Shown: positions 50,392 to 60,536 of the stretch, one piece after another
How positions within the stretch are numbered: the first letter of the stretch is position 1
Layout: each line of letters opens with the position of its first letter
Assembly: GCA_025934775.1 (NCBI GenBank)
Contig: JAICWO010000001.1
Location: 1-64,000, forward strand
Length of the DNA stretch: 64,000 nt
Direction of reading: 5' to 3'
From: Gemmatimonadaceae bacterium
GTDB taxonomy: Bacteria; Gemmatimonadota; Gemmatimonadetes; Gemmatimonadales; Gemmatimonadaceae
Program-made: the position numbers and the translations under genes
Notes under the pieces: generated by a model
Databases searched by the model: none
What the model saw: only the letters and a program-made list of their open reading frames with translations
Told to the model about the DNA's origin: nothing

Positions 50392-52848
50392 TCAACTGGC
50401 GCGGATGGATTCCAGCGCGTCGATGCGGCCCGCGCGGTACGCCGGCAGTGCGGCCGCGCCCGCGGCGGTTGCGACCATCGCGAGCGCCACCATCGCGTAC
50501 GTCGGGACGTCGAGCGGCTGCACATCGATGAGCATACCGCGCATGAATCCGCTGATTGCCACCGCGGCGGCGATTCCCACGCCGATACCTGTGACGGCGA
50601 ACGTCACGGCCTGACGCAGCACGAGACGCACGACGTCGACGCGATTGGCGCCGAGAGCCATGCGGATGCCGAGCTCACCCCGTCGGTCGATCACGCCTTG
50701 GTTCACCACCCCGTAGATCCCCACCAGGGCGAGGAACAATGCCGCAATGCCGAATGCGCCTGCGAGACTGAGCACGAACCTCCGCGGCTCGACCGAAACC
50801 GCCGCCAGCTCATCGAGCGTCTGTACGTTCGCCAGCGGCAGCGCCGGATTGACGTCGCGCACCACGCGCCGGAGATCGTGGAGAAGCAACCGAGGCTCCT
50901 TGTCCGTGCGATACACCAACGTCATCGCTCCGGTTGGAGCTTGCGCATGCGGCACGTACACGGTGGCCTCGGGCGCGGCGTCGAGGGCGCGTTGCTTCGT
51001 GTCCGCGACTATGCCGACGATGGTCCGCTCCACGGCACCGCTGTAGAACGCGAATCGCAGGCGCTTCCCGATCGGATCCTCGCCGGGCCAATACCGCTTT
51101 GCCATCATTTCGTTGATGATCGCGACGGGAGCGCTGCCCGAATCGTCGCCCGCCGCGAACTCTCGTCCACGGCGAAGCGGTATCCCCAGCGCGGACAATG
51201 CGCCCGGCGTAACCGCGGTCATGTGGGCCGACGGTTCTTCACCGGCGCGAACCGAGCGGCCGTCGATGGTGAACGTGCCTTGATCCGCGCCAATCGCGAG
51301 ATCGAGAGGCAGTGACGACGTGGCACCGGCCGCGACGACGCCCGGCAGCGCCTCCGTGCGCCGGAGCAGTGTGGCGACGTAATCGACGCGCGCTCGCGCG
51401 TTCGGAGCCCACGCGTAGACGAAGACGGTGGCGGCCAACACATGATCCGATCGATAGCCGCGATCGGCGTGCAGCACCGAAACAAAACTGCGCAGCAGCA
51501 ACGCCGAGCTCACGAGGAGCACGAAGGCAAGCGCGATCTCGGCGATGGCGAGAGAGCGTCGAAGCCGGCCACGCGCGCCGTCGCCCGACGCGCGCACTCC
51601 CGCTCGCAGCTCGACCGCCGGGTTCAACGCCGTGGAGCGGAGCGCCGGCAGCAGTCCAAACACGAGCGCCGAGATCCCCGTGACCGCAACGGTGCAGGCG
51701 AGCGCCCTCTCGTCGATGCGCACATCGGGGAGGCGTGGAACCGCCCCGGGATCGAGACGCACGACTCCCTGCACGGCCGCCCATGCAACGAGTACGCCTC
51801 CGAGTCCTCCACCGATCGCGAGCAACAGGTTTTCCGCCATGAGCTGGCGCACGATGCGCCATCGCGAGGCCCCCAACGCCACGCGCACGGCGATTTCGCG
51901 GCGTCGTCGCGCACCGCGCGCCAGGACGAGACTCGCGACGTTGACGCACGCGATCAGCAACACGACGGCAACCGCTCCGACGAGGAGCGCGAGCGGCCGC
52001 CCTGCGTCTCCCGCCACGGCCCGCGCGAGCGGCTCGACTGTGCCGATCGTGTTCGTGTTCGTTGCCGGATACTCGCGCGCGAGCTGCGCTGATACGCGGC
52101 CCAGGTCAGCGCGAGCCGCCGCGACTGAGACACTCGGCTTCAACCGGCCCACGACTTTGTAGTACGCCGTGTTCCGGATGCGCAGCTCAGCGCTATCCAG
52201 CACCTTGGGAAAATAGAGCTCCATTTTGGAGCTCGAGAGATAGTCGAAATTCCGCGCGAGCACGCCGACGACCGTTGCGCGACCGCGGCCAATTTGGAGC
52301 TCTCGGCCGACAATCGCGGGGTCGGCGCCGAACCGCGTTTGCCACGACGCGTAGGTGAGAATGACGACGCGTGCCGGTCCCCGCACGAAGTCGGATGGTT
52401 CGAACAGCCGGCCAAGCGCCGGTCGTGCGTCCAGCACCTGAAAGAAATCTTTGGTGACGTTCCAGTTGAAGATCTGCTCGACGCCATCACGCGTCGCATA
52501 GTTCACCGCAAACGGCTCGGCCGCGGCAAGTGCCGCGAACGCGCCGCTCCGCGCACGCCAGTCGGCGAAGTTCGCCGGCGCCACGTCGCCGCGCTCGGTC
52601 TCTTTCGTTCGATCGTTCTGGTACAGGGCGATGACGCGATCGGGCGCTGAGAACGCGAGCGGCTTGATCAGCACACCATCGGCAATGCTGAAGATGGTCG
52701 TCGTCGCGCCAATACCGATCGTGAGGGTGAGCATGGCGGCCGCGGTATACGCGACGGATGAACGAAGCGCGCGCGCGGCGTACGACACGTCGGAGACGAA
52801 CGAGCTCGTGCGAAAGGCTCGCGGGCCGCGGCCGAGAATGCGATGCAT
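50392..52848 (-). CDS. Duplicated orphan ABC permease (MacB/FtsX type, ADOP)
   Basis: An 818-residue inner-membrane protein of the family called acidobacterial duplicated orphan permeases. The order is: N-terminal helix with AYTAAAMLTLTIGIGATTTIFS, MacB-like periplasmic domain (about 85-265), FtsX core with three helices, second helix (ALAFVLLVSSALLL), second MacB-like periplasmic domain, and second FtsX domain at the end. No ATPase is encoded in the operon, so it would use one in trans or have another role. It is 4 bases from the DUF3667 gene upstream. Confidence 0.93.
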   Translation of the reverse strand: MHRILGRGPRAFRTSSFVSDVSYAARALRSSVAYTAAAMLTLTIGIGATTTIFSIADGVLIKPLAFSAPDRVIALYQNDRTKETERGDVAPANFADWRARSGAFAALAAAEPFAVNYATRDGVEQIFNWNVTKDFFQVLDARPALGRLFEPSDFVRGPARVVILTYASWQTRFGADPAIVGRELQIGRGRATVVGVLARNFDYLSSSKMELYFPKVLDSAELRIRNTAYYKVVGRLKPSVSVAAARADLGRVSAQLAREYPATNTNTIGTVEPLARAVAGDAGRPLALLVGAVAVVLLIACVNVASLVLARGARRRREIAVRVALGASRWRIVRQLMAENLLLAIGGGLGGVLVAWAAVQGVVRLDPGAVPRLPDVRIDERALACTVAVTGISALVFGLLPALRSTALNPAVELRAGVRASGDGARGRLRRSLAIAEIALAFVLLVSSALLLRSFVSVLHADRGYRSDHVLAATVFVYAWAPNARARVDYVATLLRRTEALPGVVAAGATSSLPLDLAIGADQGTFTIDGRSVRAGEEPSAHMTAVTPGALSALGIPLRRGREFAAGDDSGSAPVAIINEMMAKRYWPGEDPIGKRLRFAFYSGAVERTIVGIVADTKQRALDAAPEATVYVPHAQAPTGAMTLVYRTDKEPRLLLHDLRRVVRDVNPALPLANVQTLDELAAVSVEPRRFVLSLAGAFGIAALFLALVGIYGVVNQGVIDRRGELGIRMALGANRVDVVRLVLRQAVTFAVTGIGVGIAAAVAISGFMRGMLIDVQPLDVPTYAMVALAMVATAAGAAALPAYRAGRIDALESIRAS

Positions 52849-52852
52849 GCAG

Positions 52853-53695
52853 TTACCGAATCACCGGCGTGGTCCACAGCGTGACAGCAAAGAGCATCGC
52901 GCGGTAGGCGACCAGTATTACGGGAAGAACGCCTACGAGGAGTAGCGTTGTGATCCACGCGCGAGAGCGGGAGAAGCCATACGCTCGTCGCACGGCGAGG
53001 AACAGATAGGTTGCTGCCGCAGCGGCGATGACGGCGGTCAGTACGGTGTCACCGTCGAGCGGGCGTCGGCCGGCGACTCGCGACACGAGCTCGATCGCGC
53101 CCGCCACGTACGCCGCCGGAACGAGGCCAATGAGAAGCGCCGCAAAACTGTGGATCGCGAACACCACGTGCTGCACCGGCGGCCTGCGCGATCCGACGCA
53201 CACGAGACCAACCGCCGCGGCGAATGCTGGAATCATGAAGATCACGAGCGATCGCGCTTCGGCCTGGCTCCGCGCATCGAAGCGTCGCTCGAACGTCGCC
53301 ATGCTTTCGCCGGAGCCGGCCAATCTCTTCGCGACGGCGGCCGAGGCAGCGGCGCGGTACGGCGTTTGGCTCATGTGCACGGCGAGCGGCGTTGCGAGGG
53401 TGTTGGACCCGGTCGCAGTCGCCCAAATGAAGTACACGATGTTGGCGATGACAAAACAATTGAAAGGTCCGAGATACACGCGTCGTACCCCTCGGACGTA
53501 CGCCACCGTCAATGTCCCCGGGCGACGGATGAGCGCCTGGAAGGTCCGAACGGCCCGGCCGTCCACGTTGAAGAAGGATTCGACGCTCTCTCTCGCTAAC
53601 GAAGCGAATCCATTGCCGTGATCACTGAGGCGTCGCTCGCCGCAGAACCCGCAATACGCGTGGATGATCTCCGCGCCGCAGTTCGGACACGGCAC
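52853..53695 (-). CDS. DUF3667 membrane protein with zinc ribbon
   Basis: A 280-residue protein from the GTG at 53,695, two bases after the upstream stop. A zinc ribbon with CPNC (Cys3, Cys6) and CGFC (Cys15, Cys18) opens the protein. Residues 45-85 have the DUF3667 pattern VESFFNVDGRAVRTFQALIR followed by PGTLTVAYVRGVRRVYLGPF. Four to five membrane helices follow. The family function is unknown. It is between a lipoprotein and an ADOP permease in a tight operon. Confidence 0.88.
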   Translation of the reverse strand: MPCPNCGAEIIHAYCGFCGERRLSDHGNGFASLARESVESFFNVDGRAVRTFQALIRRPGTLTVAYVRGVRRVYLGPFNCFVIANIVYFIWATATGSNTLATPLAVHMSQTPYRAAASAAVAKRLAGSGESMATFERRFDARSQAEARSLVIFMIPAFAAAVGLVCVGSRRPPVQHVVFAIHSFAALLIGLVPAAYVAGAIELVSRVAGRRPLDGDTVLTAVIAAAAATYLFLAVRRAYGFSRSRAWITTLLLVGVLPVILVAYRAMLFAVTLWTTPVIR

Positions 53696-53697
53696 CG

Positions 53698-54519
53698 CTA
53701 CCTCTGCCGCATTCGGAATCCGATGCCGGACTTCCGCTGTACCGTCGTGGCGTCGAGGATTCGGCGGGACGCTTCGTCCACGCGGTACCGTGTGGTGATG
53801 ACCGGGTCGGCGAAGTCGATCGTCCACACTCGCGAACGCGCGGTTGAAACACTGCCCACGACGCGCAGAGTGTCGTGTTCGACGTTCCGATCGGCCTCGG
53901 AAAACAGCGGAACTACGAAGCGATCGCCGGCATGGTAGCGCAGCGATCGGACCAACAACTCGAGCTCATTGAACGCAAAGACGCGTTCGTCGAATGTCCG
54001 ATCGACGGCGACCGAGCCGCTCTCCAGTTGTGCCGTACCAACGACGCGCGCGTTGTCATACCGATAGTGATAACGGGCTCGGCGCGAGGTGACAGTCTCC
54101 TCGATGGGGCGGAGCGTCGGCCGGTCGATCGTCAACGAGTCATAGGACTCGTATGGCGGCGACCACGCCGTTGTGACGAGAATGCGGTCCGTCGCCGCAC
54201 CGACTCGCGATTCGTGGTCGGAGCGTTCGGCCAACGGCGTAGCCGACGTCGTTACTGCGGCGGCGGTGTCTCGGAACAGCACGAACACGCTCGCTGCAGT
54301 CGTGTCATCACGTTCCGCCATCGGCAACGTCGCGTCGAGGTGGGGACTGCCCGGTAGCAGGGCATCGACGTGAGGTGACGATGCGGCCGCCGCAGCATGT
54401 CGAACGCAGCCGGCCGCGCACAAAAGTAGCGCGGCGCATTCGACGCGTCGTCCGAGGCGGCGGATTCGAAGCGTGCGATGGCCTCGCGCGGCGACATGTC
54501 CGGGCAACGGACGTCTCAC
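53698..54519 (-). CDS. Lipoprotein, member of a paralogous family
   Basis: A 273-residue protein. I chose the GTG at 54,519 (AGGTGG about 9 bases upstream) because it places a signal ending in LLLCAAGC (lipobox Cys). The C-terminal half, with VFAFNELELLVRSLRYHAGD and PLFSEADRNVEHDTL, is closely similar to the protein at 62,263-63,006 (FAFSEVELLVRSLPFTPGES and PLFSESDEAVEHDTI). Both precede or accompany an ADOP permease gene. Unknown function; a role with the permease is inferred from this repeated linkage. Confidence 0.8.
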   Translation of the reverse strand: MRRPLPGHVAARGHRTLRIRRLGRRVECAALLLCAAGCVRHAAAAASSPHVDALLPGSPHLDATLPMAERDDTTAASVFVLFRDTAAAVTTSATPLAERSDHESRVGAATDRILVTTAWSPPYESYDSLTIDRPTLRPIEETVTSRRARYHYRYDNARVVGTAQLESGSVAVDRTFDERVFAFNELELLVRSLRYHAGDRFVVPLFSEADRNVEHDTLRVVGSVSTARSRVWTIDFADPVITTRYRVDEASRRILDATTVQRKSGIGFRMRQR

Positions 54520-54796
54520 GAGAACGCCACCTGCGACGATCTTGGACCCGCGAGCCGTGAGTGTTGTGAAACGGCAATCGTGGCCGGCAATGTCGACTCC
54601 GAGTCGAGTGATGGCGCATTCTACCGGATCGATACCGGCCCGACACCACTTCCTCGGTGAACGCGCGAGAAAACTCTGTAAATGAATGACAGCGTGCGCG
54701 GGCTCCGTCGTGACGGACCTCGGGGACGACCGGACGTTCAGCCGCCGCGCGAAGATTCTCGTTCCTGACGCCCGGTGCGTAGAGGCATCCGACCGA

Positions 54797-55609
54797 TCAG
54801 GAGCCCCGCATGCGCTCGCGCAACGCGCGCGTTCCCGTCCTGCTCGCGGCGACTCGCGAGGCATCGCGCATCCTGAGCTCGACTCGGTTCGCGTCCAACG
54901 TTTCGATCGACTCGACCGCCGCCAAGTTCACGAGGTGCGATCGGTGCACGCGCACGAAGTTCGCGCCCGCGAGTTGTTTGGCGAGGTCGCCCAGATTGAG
55001 ATACACGAGGTACCGCTTGCCGCGCGCATGCACCGCGACGAAGTCGCCATCCGCCTCGCACCGAACGATCTCGGTCACCGAAATTGGCACGACGAGTCCG
55101 CGTTCCCTGACGAAGATCGTGGTCAGTGGTTTGTCGCGCAGCACATCGAACCGTGCACGGATCGAAAGTCCTCGTGGCACATCCGGCTCGCGCGGCGACG
55201 AAGCGTTCACCCCGCCTCCGCGCCTGGTCTCGCGCAACGCACGGACTTGAACCATTGCGCGAGCGAGCGCTCGATGGACGCGCGGCGCGCCGAACGGCTT
55301 GGTGACGTAGTCGACCGCCCCGAGCTCGAACGCCGCCAGTGCGTACCCATCGAATGCCGTCGCAAAGATCACCGCGGCATCGCTCCGCGTTCGCTCGAGC
55401 ACCTCAATGCCATTCCCGGCCGGGAGCTGCACATCCAGGAAGATCAACTCGGGGTCGAGCATGGTGATGAGCAACGATGCTTGCTCCGCGTCGACGGCCT
55501 CGCCCACGCAGTCGATCCATTCGAGCTCGGCGAGAATGCCGCGCATCGCGCGCCGCGCCAGCGGTTCGTCCTCGACGATCAACGTGCGCACCGGCGCTCC
55601 GTCGATCAT
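54797..55609 (-). CDS. LytTR-family response regulator
   Basis: A 270-residue regulator: receiver domain (residues 8-125, phospho-Asp59 in LIFLDVQLP, Lys in VTKPFG) and a LytTR DNA-binding domain (about 165-265, with EIVRCEADGDFVAVHA and NFVRVHRSHLVNL). It starts inside the stop of the sensor kinase gene (ATGA at 55,606-55,609), forming a LytS/LytT-type pair. Confidence 0.94.
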   Translation of the reverse strand: MIDGAPVRTLIVEDEPLARRAMRGILAELEWIDCVGEAVDAEQASLLITMLDPELIFLDVQLPAGNGIEVLERTRSDAAVIFATAFDGYALAAFELGAVDYVTKPFGAPRVHRALARAMVQVRALRETRRGGGVNASSPREPDVPRGLSIRARFDVLRDKPLTTIFVRERGLVVPISVTEIVRCEADGDFVAVHARGKRYLVYLNLGDLAKQLAGANFVRVHRSHLVNLAAVESIETLDANRVELRMRDASRVAASRTGTRALRERMRGS

Positions 55610-56727
55610 ACCGCGGCCCGCTCCGGGATTGCGGACGGCGAATGCGCCACGGCGGGCAGACGAATCGTGACGCGCGTGCCGGCGCCCACGCCGGCCTCGA
55701 CGCGGACGCTGGCGCTGTTGCCATACCGCGCCGCAAGGCGCTCGCGAACCGAACGCAGTCCGAGACCATTCGACGTCAGCGCGGCGCCGGCGTCGCAGCC
55801 GACGCCATCATCGGCCACGACGATGACCAACTGGTCGTCGTGATCAGAGACGGATGCTGACACGACCACCGATCCCCCCGCCGGGCTCGGACTCACGCCG
55901 TGCCGGACGGCGTTCTCGACGACGGGCTGAAGGATGAACGGTGGGATCTCGCAGACAAGCGCATCGTCGTCGAGGTTCGCCGAGACGCGCATACGCGGTC
56001 CGAGACGCAGACGCTCGAGCGAGAGATAACTCTCGATCACCCGCCACTCCTCCTCCAGTGAGACGACCTCGTCGCCGCTGCGATCGAGCCGCAGCGCGTA
56101 TCGGAACACATCAGAGAGGTTCTCCAGCGCCGAACGAGCTCCTTCGACATCGTCATCGAGCAGCGCCGATACGGTGTGCAAGGTGTTGAATAGGAAGTGC
56201 GGATCGATGTGCGCGCGAAGCGACGCGAGGTGCGCCTGCAACCGCAGCCGTTCCGCGTGCTCGGCGGCAAGCTCCATGTTCCTGGCATGCACGAGTGCGC
56301 GTACCGAATACGAACAAGCCAGGACCACGCCATAGACGAGCAACCCCGTGACCGCCTGCCAGGGCAGCGCCGCGTGCACCAAGGCGCTCGTTCCCATCTT
56401 GGGTCCTCGGCCCATGCGCGCGATGCCGAAACTCCATCCTGCCCACAAACCGGCGAAGAGAAGGCCGGCCGCAGCGTGCGCGGCGACGGACGTGAGCCGT
56501 GACGTTCGCCGCCGGGTATACCCGCCGCTCAGCCGCCAGACACCAATGCTCATCACGGCCGGCAGCGACGACGAGAGTAGTGCGACGCGCAGCGAAAGCG
56601 CGAAGCTCATGGCGCCAAGCGACTGTGCGTACGTCAGCATTGCGTACACCAAGGCGAATGCCACCCATGCCGCGGCCCAGATCACGCCCCACGGCGTGCG
56701 TGTGCTTCTTCGCATTCCGTCCGTCAT
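55606..56727 (-). CDS. LytS-type sensor histidine kinase
   Basis: A 373-residue membrane kinase of the His_kinase/PF06580 family. Residues 15-145 hold four hydrophobic helices. The phospho-acceptor is His177 in HIDPHFLFNTLH, followed by the HATPase part with QPVVENAVRHG, VADDGVG and GLGLRSVRERL. It phosphorylates the coupled LytTR regulator. The signal is unknown. Confidence 0.93.
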   Translation of the reverse strand: MTDGMRRSTRTPWGVIWAAAWVAFALVYAMLTYAQSLGAMSFALSLRVALLSSSLPAVMSIGVWRLSGGYTRRRTSRLTSVAAHAAAGLLFAGLWAGWSFGIARMGRGPKMGTSALVHAALPWQAVTGLLVYGVVLACSYSVRALVHARNMELAAEHAERLRLQAHLASLRAHIDPHFLFNTLHTVSALLDDDVEGARSALENLSDVFRYALRLDRSGDEVVSLEEEWRVIESYLSLERLRLGPRMRVSANLDDDALVCEIPPFILQPVVENAVRHGVSPSPAGGSVVVSASVSDHDDQLVIVVADDGVGCDAGAALTSNGLGLRSVRERLAARYGNSASVRVEAGVGAGTRVTIRLPAVAHSPSAIPERAAV

Positions 56728-56763
56728 CCGGAGTCACGCATGGACACCTCGAGCGGCGATCGA

Positions 56764-57459
56764 TCAGGGATTGCCGGCGGCGCTGCGCTTATCGAGCCGC
56801 GCCTGGAAGGCTCGAGCTTCGTCCTTTCCCCACGCCGGCGCCAGGGCGGTCGGATGATCATTCTCGAAGAGCGCGAGCGCTCGCGCGACGAGGGTGCGGG
56901 TTCGTTCGGTGCCGCCGCCCATCGACGCCGGCGTTTCGTCGGCGACATACGCCTGCAGCAACGCAACGCGCGGATTGTCCGGCCCAAGCTTGCTCGCCTC
57001 GGCCGTCAGTCGGCCGGTCAGGGGTCCCAACGTCATCCCCGAACCTGGTTCGAGCGGAATGCGCATGGCATTGAGCGACGCCTCCAATTCAATCGTCTCA
57101 GGCCAGTGCAAGGTTGCGGCGGATTTCGCCAGGTCGGCGAGCCCACCCGCGATGACATCGCCGAGACTTGCCTTGTCGCCCATCATCAACAGCGCGGACG
57201 CGCGGCGGTACGCGAGATACCCGCGATAATGCAACAAGTACGCATCGTCAGGAAAGGCCACGAGGGCGCGGTCGAGCAGCAGGCCTGCGCTGTCCAACCG
57301 CGCCATGTCCATGTCGTGCACGGCGCGGTCGATCTCGACTCGCGCCGAGTCGACGAACGTAGCGGCGGGAGTTTGCGCGCCTGCGGCGGTGCCCGCGATG
57401 GCCAAGGCGACGAGGCAGGAGAGATGCGCGAGCGAACGACGGATGTGAATCGTGATCAT
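56764..57459 (-). CDS. Secreted helical-repeat protein coupled to TonB receptor
   Basis: A 231-residue protein with a signal peptide (LSCLVALAIAGTAAGAQ). Repeated helices such as LDSAGLLLDRALVAFPDDAY and RVALLQAYVADETPAS suggest TPR-like folding. The ATG at 57,459 overlaps the TonB receptor stop (ATGA), so it is translated with it and may act in the periplasm in the same uptake system. No family recognised beyond that. Confidence 0.78.
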   Translation of the reverse strand: MITIHIRRSLAHLSCLVALAIAGTAAGAQTPAATFVDSARVEIDRAVHDMDMARLDSAGLLLDRALVAFPDDAYLLHYRGYLAYRRASALLMMGDKASLGDVIAGGLADLAKSAATLHWPETIELEASLNAMRIPLEPGSGMTLGPLTGRLTAEASKLGPDNPRVALLQAYVADETPASMGGGTERTRTLVARALALFENDHPTALAPAWGKDEARAFQARLDKRSAAGNP

Positions 57460-59720
57460 TGCGGTTTCCCTTGAACGAGATTGGCACCGATGAAGAACGT
57501 GCGGTTGATGGGACTGCGAACCGGCAGCCGCGTGCCGTAATCGGACGTCCACGTGTAACTGTAGACGTTGACGTTGTTGAGAGGATTCTGAACGGCGCCG
57601 AAGATGACGAGGAACCGGCCGCCGCTGAGCGCGCTCGCGTGGCTGACCGCGATATCGGCTCGATGGTAGGCGGGAAGTCGCTCGGCGTTGGGGACGCCGT
57701 AGCGTGGAACGAAAACCTGCATGGTACTGTCGAACGTCGCGCCGGCGACGTCGGTGAACGGCCGTCCCGTCGCCAAGCGTTGTGCAACGCCGACGTGCCA
57801 CCCGTTCGCCCAATCGCGCTCGATGACAGCGGTGATGCTGTGCGTTACGTCGAACGGTGCCGGGGCATCAACGAGTGTGTTCGGATCGGTGCGTCGCGCC
57901 CACGCCGCGCTCCAGGTCAGGCGGAGCCGCGTACGCAGCGGCCCCGGCGATCGCGCGAACAGGTCGAACCCACTCGCGCGCCCGGCGAGTCCACGGACCG
58001 CCTCGAAGTTGCGCGTGAGCGCGACCAGATCGTCGTAACGCTTGCGCCACAGTTCCAGCCGCGCGAACTGATCGCCGTCGCCGAGCTGCGCCCCGCCGAT
58101 CGCCATGACCGCGCCGATTGCCGGCAACGCGCTCGTTCTCGCTTCGTCGAGAAACGCCGGATCGGCTACCTGGTGATAACGCCCAACGCTTCCCGTGATC
58201 GTCAACGGACCCGAGACGTGCCAAGCTGTCGAGATCCGAGGATCGACGGTTCGATCGGTCGCGAAGCCCGATCGGTCGCTGCGCGCGCCGATCACCACGT
58301 TGACCGGTGCGAGCGGCCAAACATCGAGTTGCGCGTATTCACCGTTTCGGCCGGCACCACGATTGAACGAACGAGTCGTCGTCGCCGCGCCCGGGAGAGG
58401 ATCGTAGCCGGCCGACGGCGTGATCGCGTCGTACGCCGCACCGAGGCGTTCGAGATCGACGCCCGCGGTCATCGTCGCGCGCGGAGACCACGCGAATTCC
58501 GTCTCGGCTCGTGCTTGCCACATGCGGAGCACACTCGTCGTGCGATAGATGACGTCCGAGTCGCCGCGCGTGAGACCGGACGTCGACAGCGAGAGAACCG
58601 GGCGCCACCGTCCGAGCGTATCGTGCAGGGACGCGACGACGATGTCGCTGCGGCGCGTACTGCGATACGTCGACGCAAACGCAGGGTCTTGAACGGCGAT
58701 GCCCATGGCGGTCTGCTGGCGCAAGCCGAACACCGTGACCCGTCCCGATTGAGAGAATTCCCATACCGCCTGCGCGCTCTCGGTGTTTCCATGTGGCGCG
58801 GGTTCATAGTCGCGCGGGTTGCCGTTCACGGCGAACAGCGTCGAGAGATCGTTGAACCCAATCGTGGCGCTGGCGCCGAACCCGTGATCGAGGCGCGCGC
58901 TGGCACCGGCGCCGACGCTCAAGAGGGTGGCATTGACACTCACCGATGTGGACTGTGGCCGACCTTGCGGCTGCAGGTCGACGATCCCGGAAAGTGCATC
59001 GCCCCATCGAGCGCCGAATCCGCCGGCGGAAAAGACGATGCCGTCCGTGAGGAACGGGTTGATCGTTCCCGCGACACTCCCCGTCGGGGCCGCGAACTGA
59101 TACGCGGTGAACATCGGCGCGCCATCGATGAACGTTTTCGTCTCGGTGTAGTCGCCGCCGCGTACGTACAAGCCGGTTCCCTCGTCTGCGTTCTGCACCG
59201 CCGGCAGTGTCTTGACGGCGGAGTTCACGTCGCCGCCGCCTGGCGTCGTCATCACCTCGATCGGCGACAGCGCGGCCGTTCGCTCCACACCGGCGGTGAA
59301 CCGTCCGGCCTGAATGTGCTGCGGCGCGAGAACGCGCACCTGCTCGAGCGTGAGCACGATCGAGTCGGGCAGGGTGGTCAGCGAGGTCAATGTGGTGTCG
59401 AGCGGCTTGTACCCGACCTTCCTGGCGGCAACACGAACGCGCCCAGTCTCCCGCGCATCCAGCACGATGACGAAAGATCCCGTCTCCGAGCTCAGTGCGC
59501 CGTTGAGCGTCGCGACGTCGAACACGTTGACGCCGGCGAGCGGCTTGCCGCTGGCGATCGTGACACCACGGAGGCGTCTCGCCGCGACGGCGCCCGATGG
59601 GCTTCCCTGGGCGCGCGCGACGCCGAGCGCGCAGGTGAGGAGGATGGCCGCCGAGGTCCAGAGTCCGGCGCACGCGACGTGTCGGGTACCGGCGCGGCGC
59701 TGCACTGCGCTTTCAATCAT
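57456..59720 (-). CDS. TonB-dependent outer-membrane receptor
   Basis: A 754-residue receptor: signal peptide (1-38, ending GVARAQ), a carboxypeptidase-regulatory-like domain (about 45-125, RRLRGVTIASGKPLAGVNVF), a plug domain (about 135-265, including EVMTTPGGGDVNSAVKTLPA and GLYVRGGDYTETKTFIDG), and a beta barrel to the end (last strand INRTFFIGANLVQGK). It imports a large or scarce ligand using TonB energy; the ligand cannot be read from sequence. Coupled downstream to a small secreted protein. Confidence 0.92.
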   Translation of the reverse strand: MIESAVQRRAGTRHVACAGLWTSAAILLTCALGVARAQGSPSGAVAARRLRGVTIASGKPLAGVNVFDVATLNGALSSETGSFVIVLDARETGRVRVAARKVGYKPLDTTLTSLTTLPDSIVLTLEQVRVLAPQHIQAGRFTAGVERTAALSPIEVMTTPGGGDVNSAVKTLPAVQNADEGTGLYVRGGDYTETKTFIDGAPMFTAYQFAAPTGSVAGTINPFLTDGIVFSAGGFGARWGDALSGIVDLQPQGRPQSTSVSVNATLLSVGAGASARLDHGFGASATIGFNDLSTLFAVNGNPRDYEPAPHGNTESAQAVWEFSQSGRVTVFGLRQQTAMGIAVQDPAFASTYRSTRRSDIVVASLHDTLGRWRPVLSLSTSGLTRGDSDVIYRTTSVLRMWQARAETEFAWSPRATMTAGVDLERLGAAYDAITPSAGYDPLPGAATTTRSFNRGAGRNGEYAQLDVWPLAPVNVVIGARSDRSGFATDRTVDPRISTAWHVSGPLTITGSVGRYHQVADPAFLDEARTSALPAIGAVMAIGGAQLGDGDQFARLELWRKRYDDLVALTRNFEAVRGLAGRASGFDLFARSPGPLRTRLRLTWSAAWARRTDPNTLVDAPAPFDVTHSITAVIERDWANGWHVGVAQRLATGRPFTDVAGATFDSTMQVFVPRYGVPNAERLPAYHRADIAVSHASALSGGRFLVIFGAVQNPLNNVNVYSYTWTSDYGTRLPVRSPINRTFFIGANLVQGKPQ

Positions 59721-59842
59721 CTGTCGATCCGCGATTCAAGTCCGTACATGCTACGCCGGCTCTGAACGCGGAACAGTCGACACTCTGTGAGCGGGCTACT
59801 CCACTCGGCGAACGGTCTACGCGGTGTCGATGTGCGGCGGCA

Positions 59843-60445
59843 TTACGGCGCGCGCGCGCGAAAAGTCCGACCAAGCTCGCTGCCCAGCCCGAAGTAGTGG
59901 CGGAAGTTGTAAATGAGTGGATGCCACTGTTCGGGAAGCACGTGTCGACGATCGGGCGTCACCAGGTCCTCTTCCGCGTGGACGTGGATGACTCGCACCT
60001 CGACTGCCGCGGAGGTCGCTCCGTCGCCGAGATCGTGAACGGCAGAGACGCGCGCCTCGATTTGAAGCGGGCACTCGAGCACTCGTGGAGGCGCCACGTG
60101 CAATGACTCCAGAGTGTGCAGGTCCGCGGTCTCGAACTTACGCGGCTCGAAGCGAGCGCCGTACGCTTCCTTGTGGGCCGGCACCGGGTTTCGCCCCGTC
60201 AGCGGAGCGAGGCGCTCGACTTCGCGCCAGAGCTTCTCGGACGGAAGGTTGAGAACGCATTCGCGCGTGCGCTCGATGTTTTCGAACGTCTGCCCGGACT
60301 TTCCAAGTCCAAGCATGACGTTCCAGCCCACCGCCCACGCCGACGACATCGGTGCGAGGTTTACCGTGCCGTCGGGATTCATGCTGCTGATCAGCACGAC
60401 GGGGTTTCCAAAATAGAGAATCGTGGGTTCGACGGTGACATGCAT
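59843..60445 (-). CDS. Flavin reductase-like protein
   Basis: A 200-residue FMN-binding split-barrel protein. YFGNPVVLISSMNPDGTVNLAPMSS (in parts: YFGNPVVLISSMNPDG and TVNLAPMSSAW), GKSGQTFENIERT and ECVLNLPSEKLW follow the flavin reductase family. It would bind FMN and use NAD(P)H or serve as an oxygenase partner. It diverges from an ArsR regulator 91 bases away, which may control it. Confidence 0.9.
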   Translation of the reverse strand: MHVTVEPTILYFGNPVVLISSMNPDGTVNLAPMSSAWAVGWNVMLGLGKSGQTFENIERTRECVLNLPSEKLWREVERLAPLTGRNPVPAHKEAYGARFEPRKFETADLHTLESLHVAPPRVLECPLQIEARVSAVHDLGDGATSAAVEVRVIHVHAEEDLVTPDRRHVLPEQWHPLIYNFRHYFGLGSELGRTFRARAP

Positions 60446-60536
60446 CGGGTGTTGGTCCGGATTGCGGATCGACTCGAATCATGCGTCGTAAATGATTCGG
60501 TCGCGGCCGAAACGATCGAGTGGCACATTTCAGTCG

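Noticed and set aside
57459-59765. A 768-residue plus-strand frame opposite the TonB receptor
   Set aside because: No domain, signal or sensible composition; the receptor and its coupled partner on the minus strand explain the sequence.
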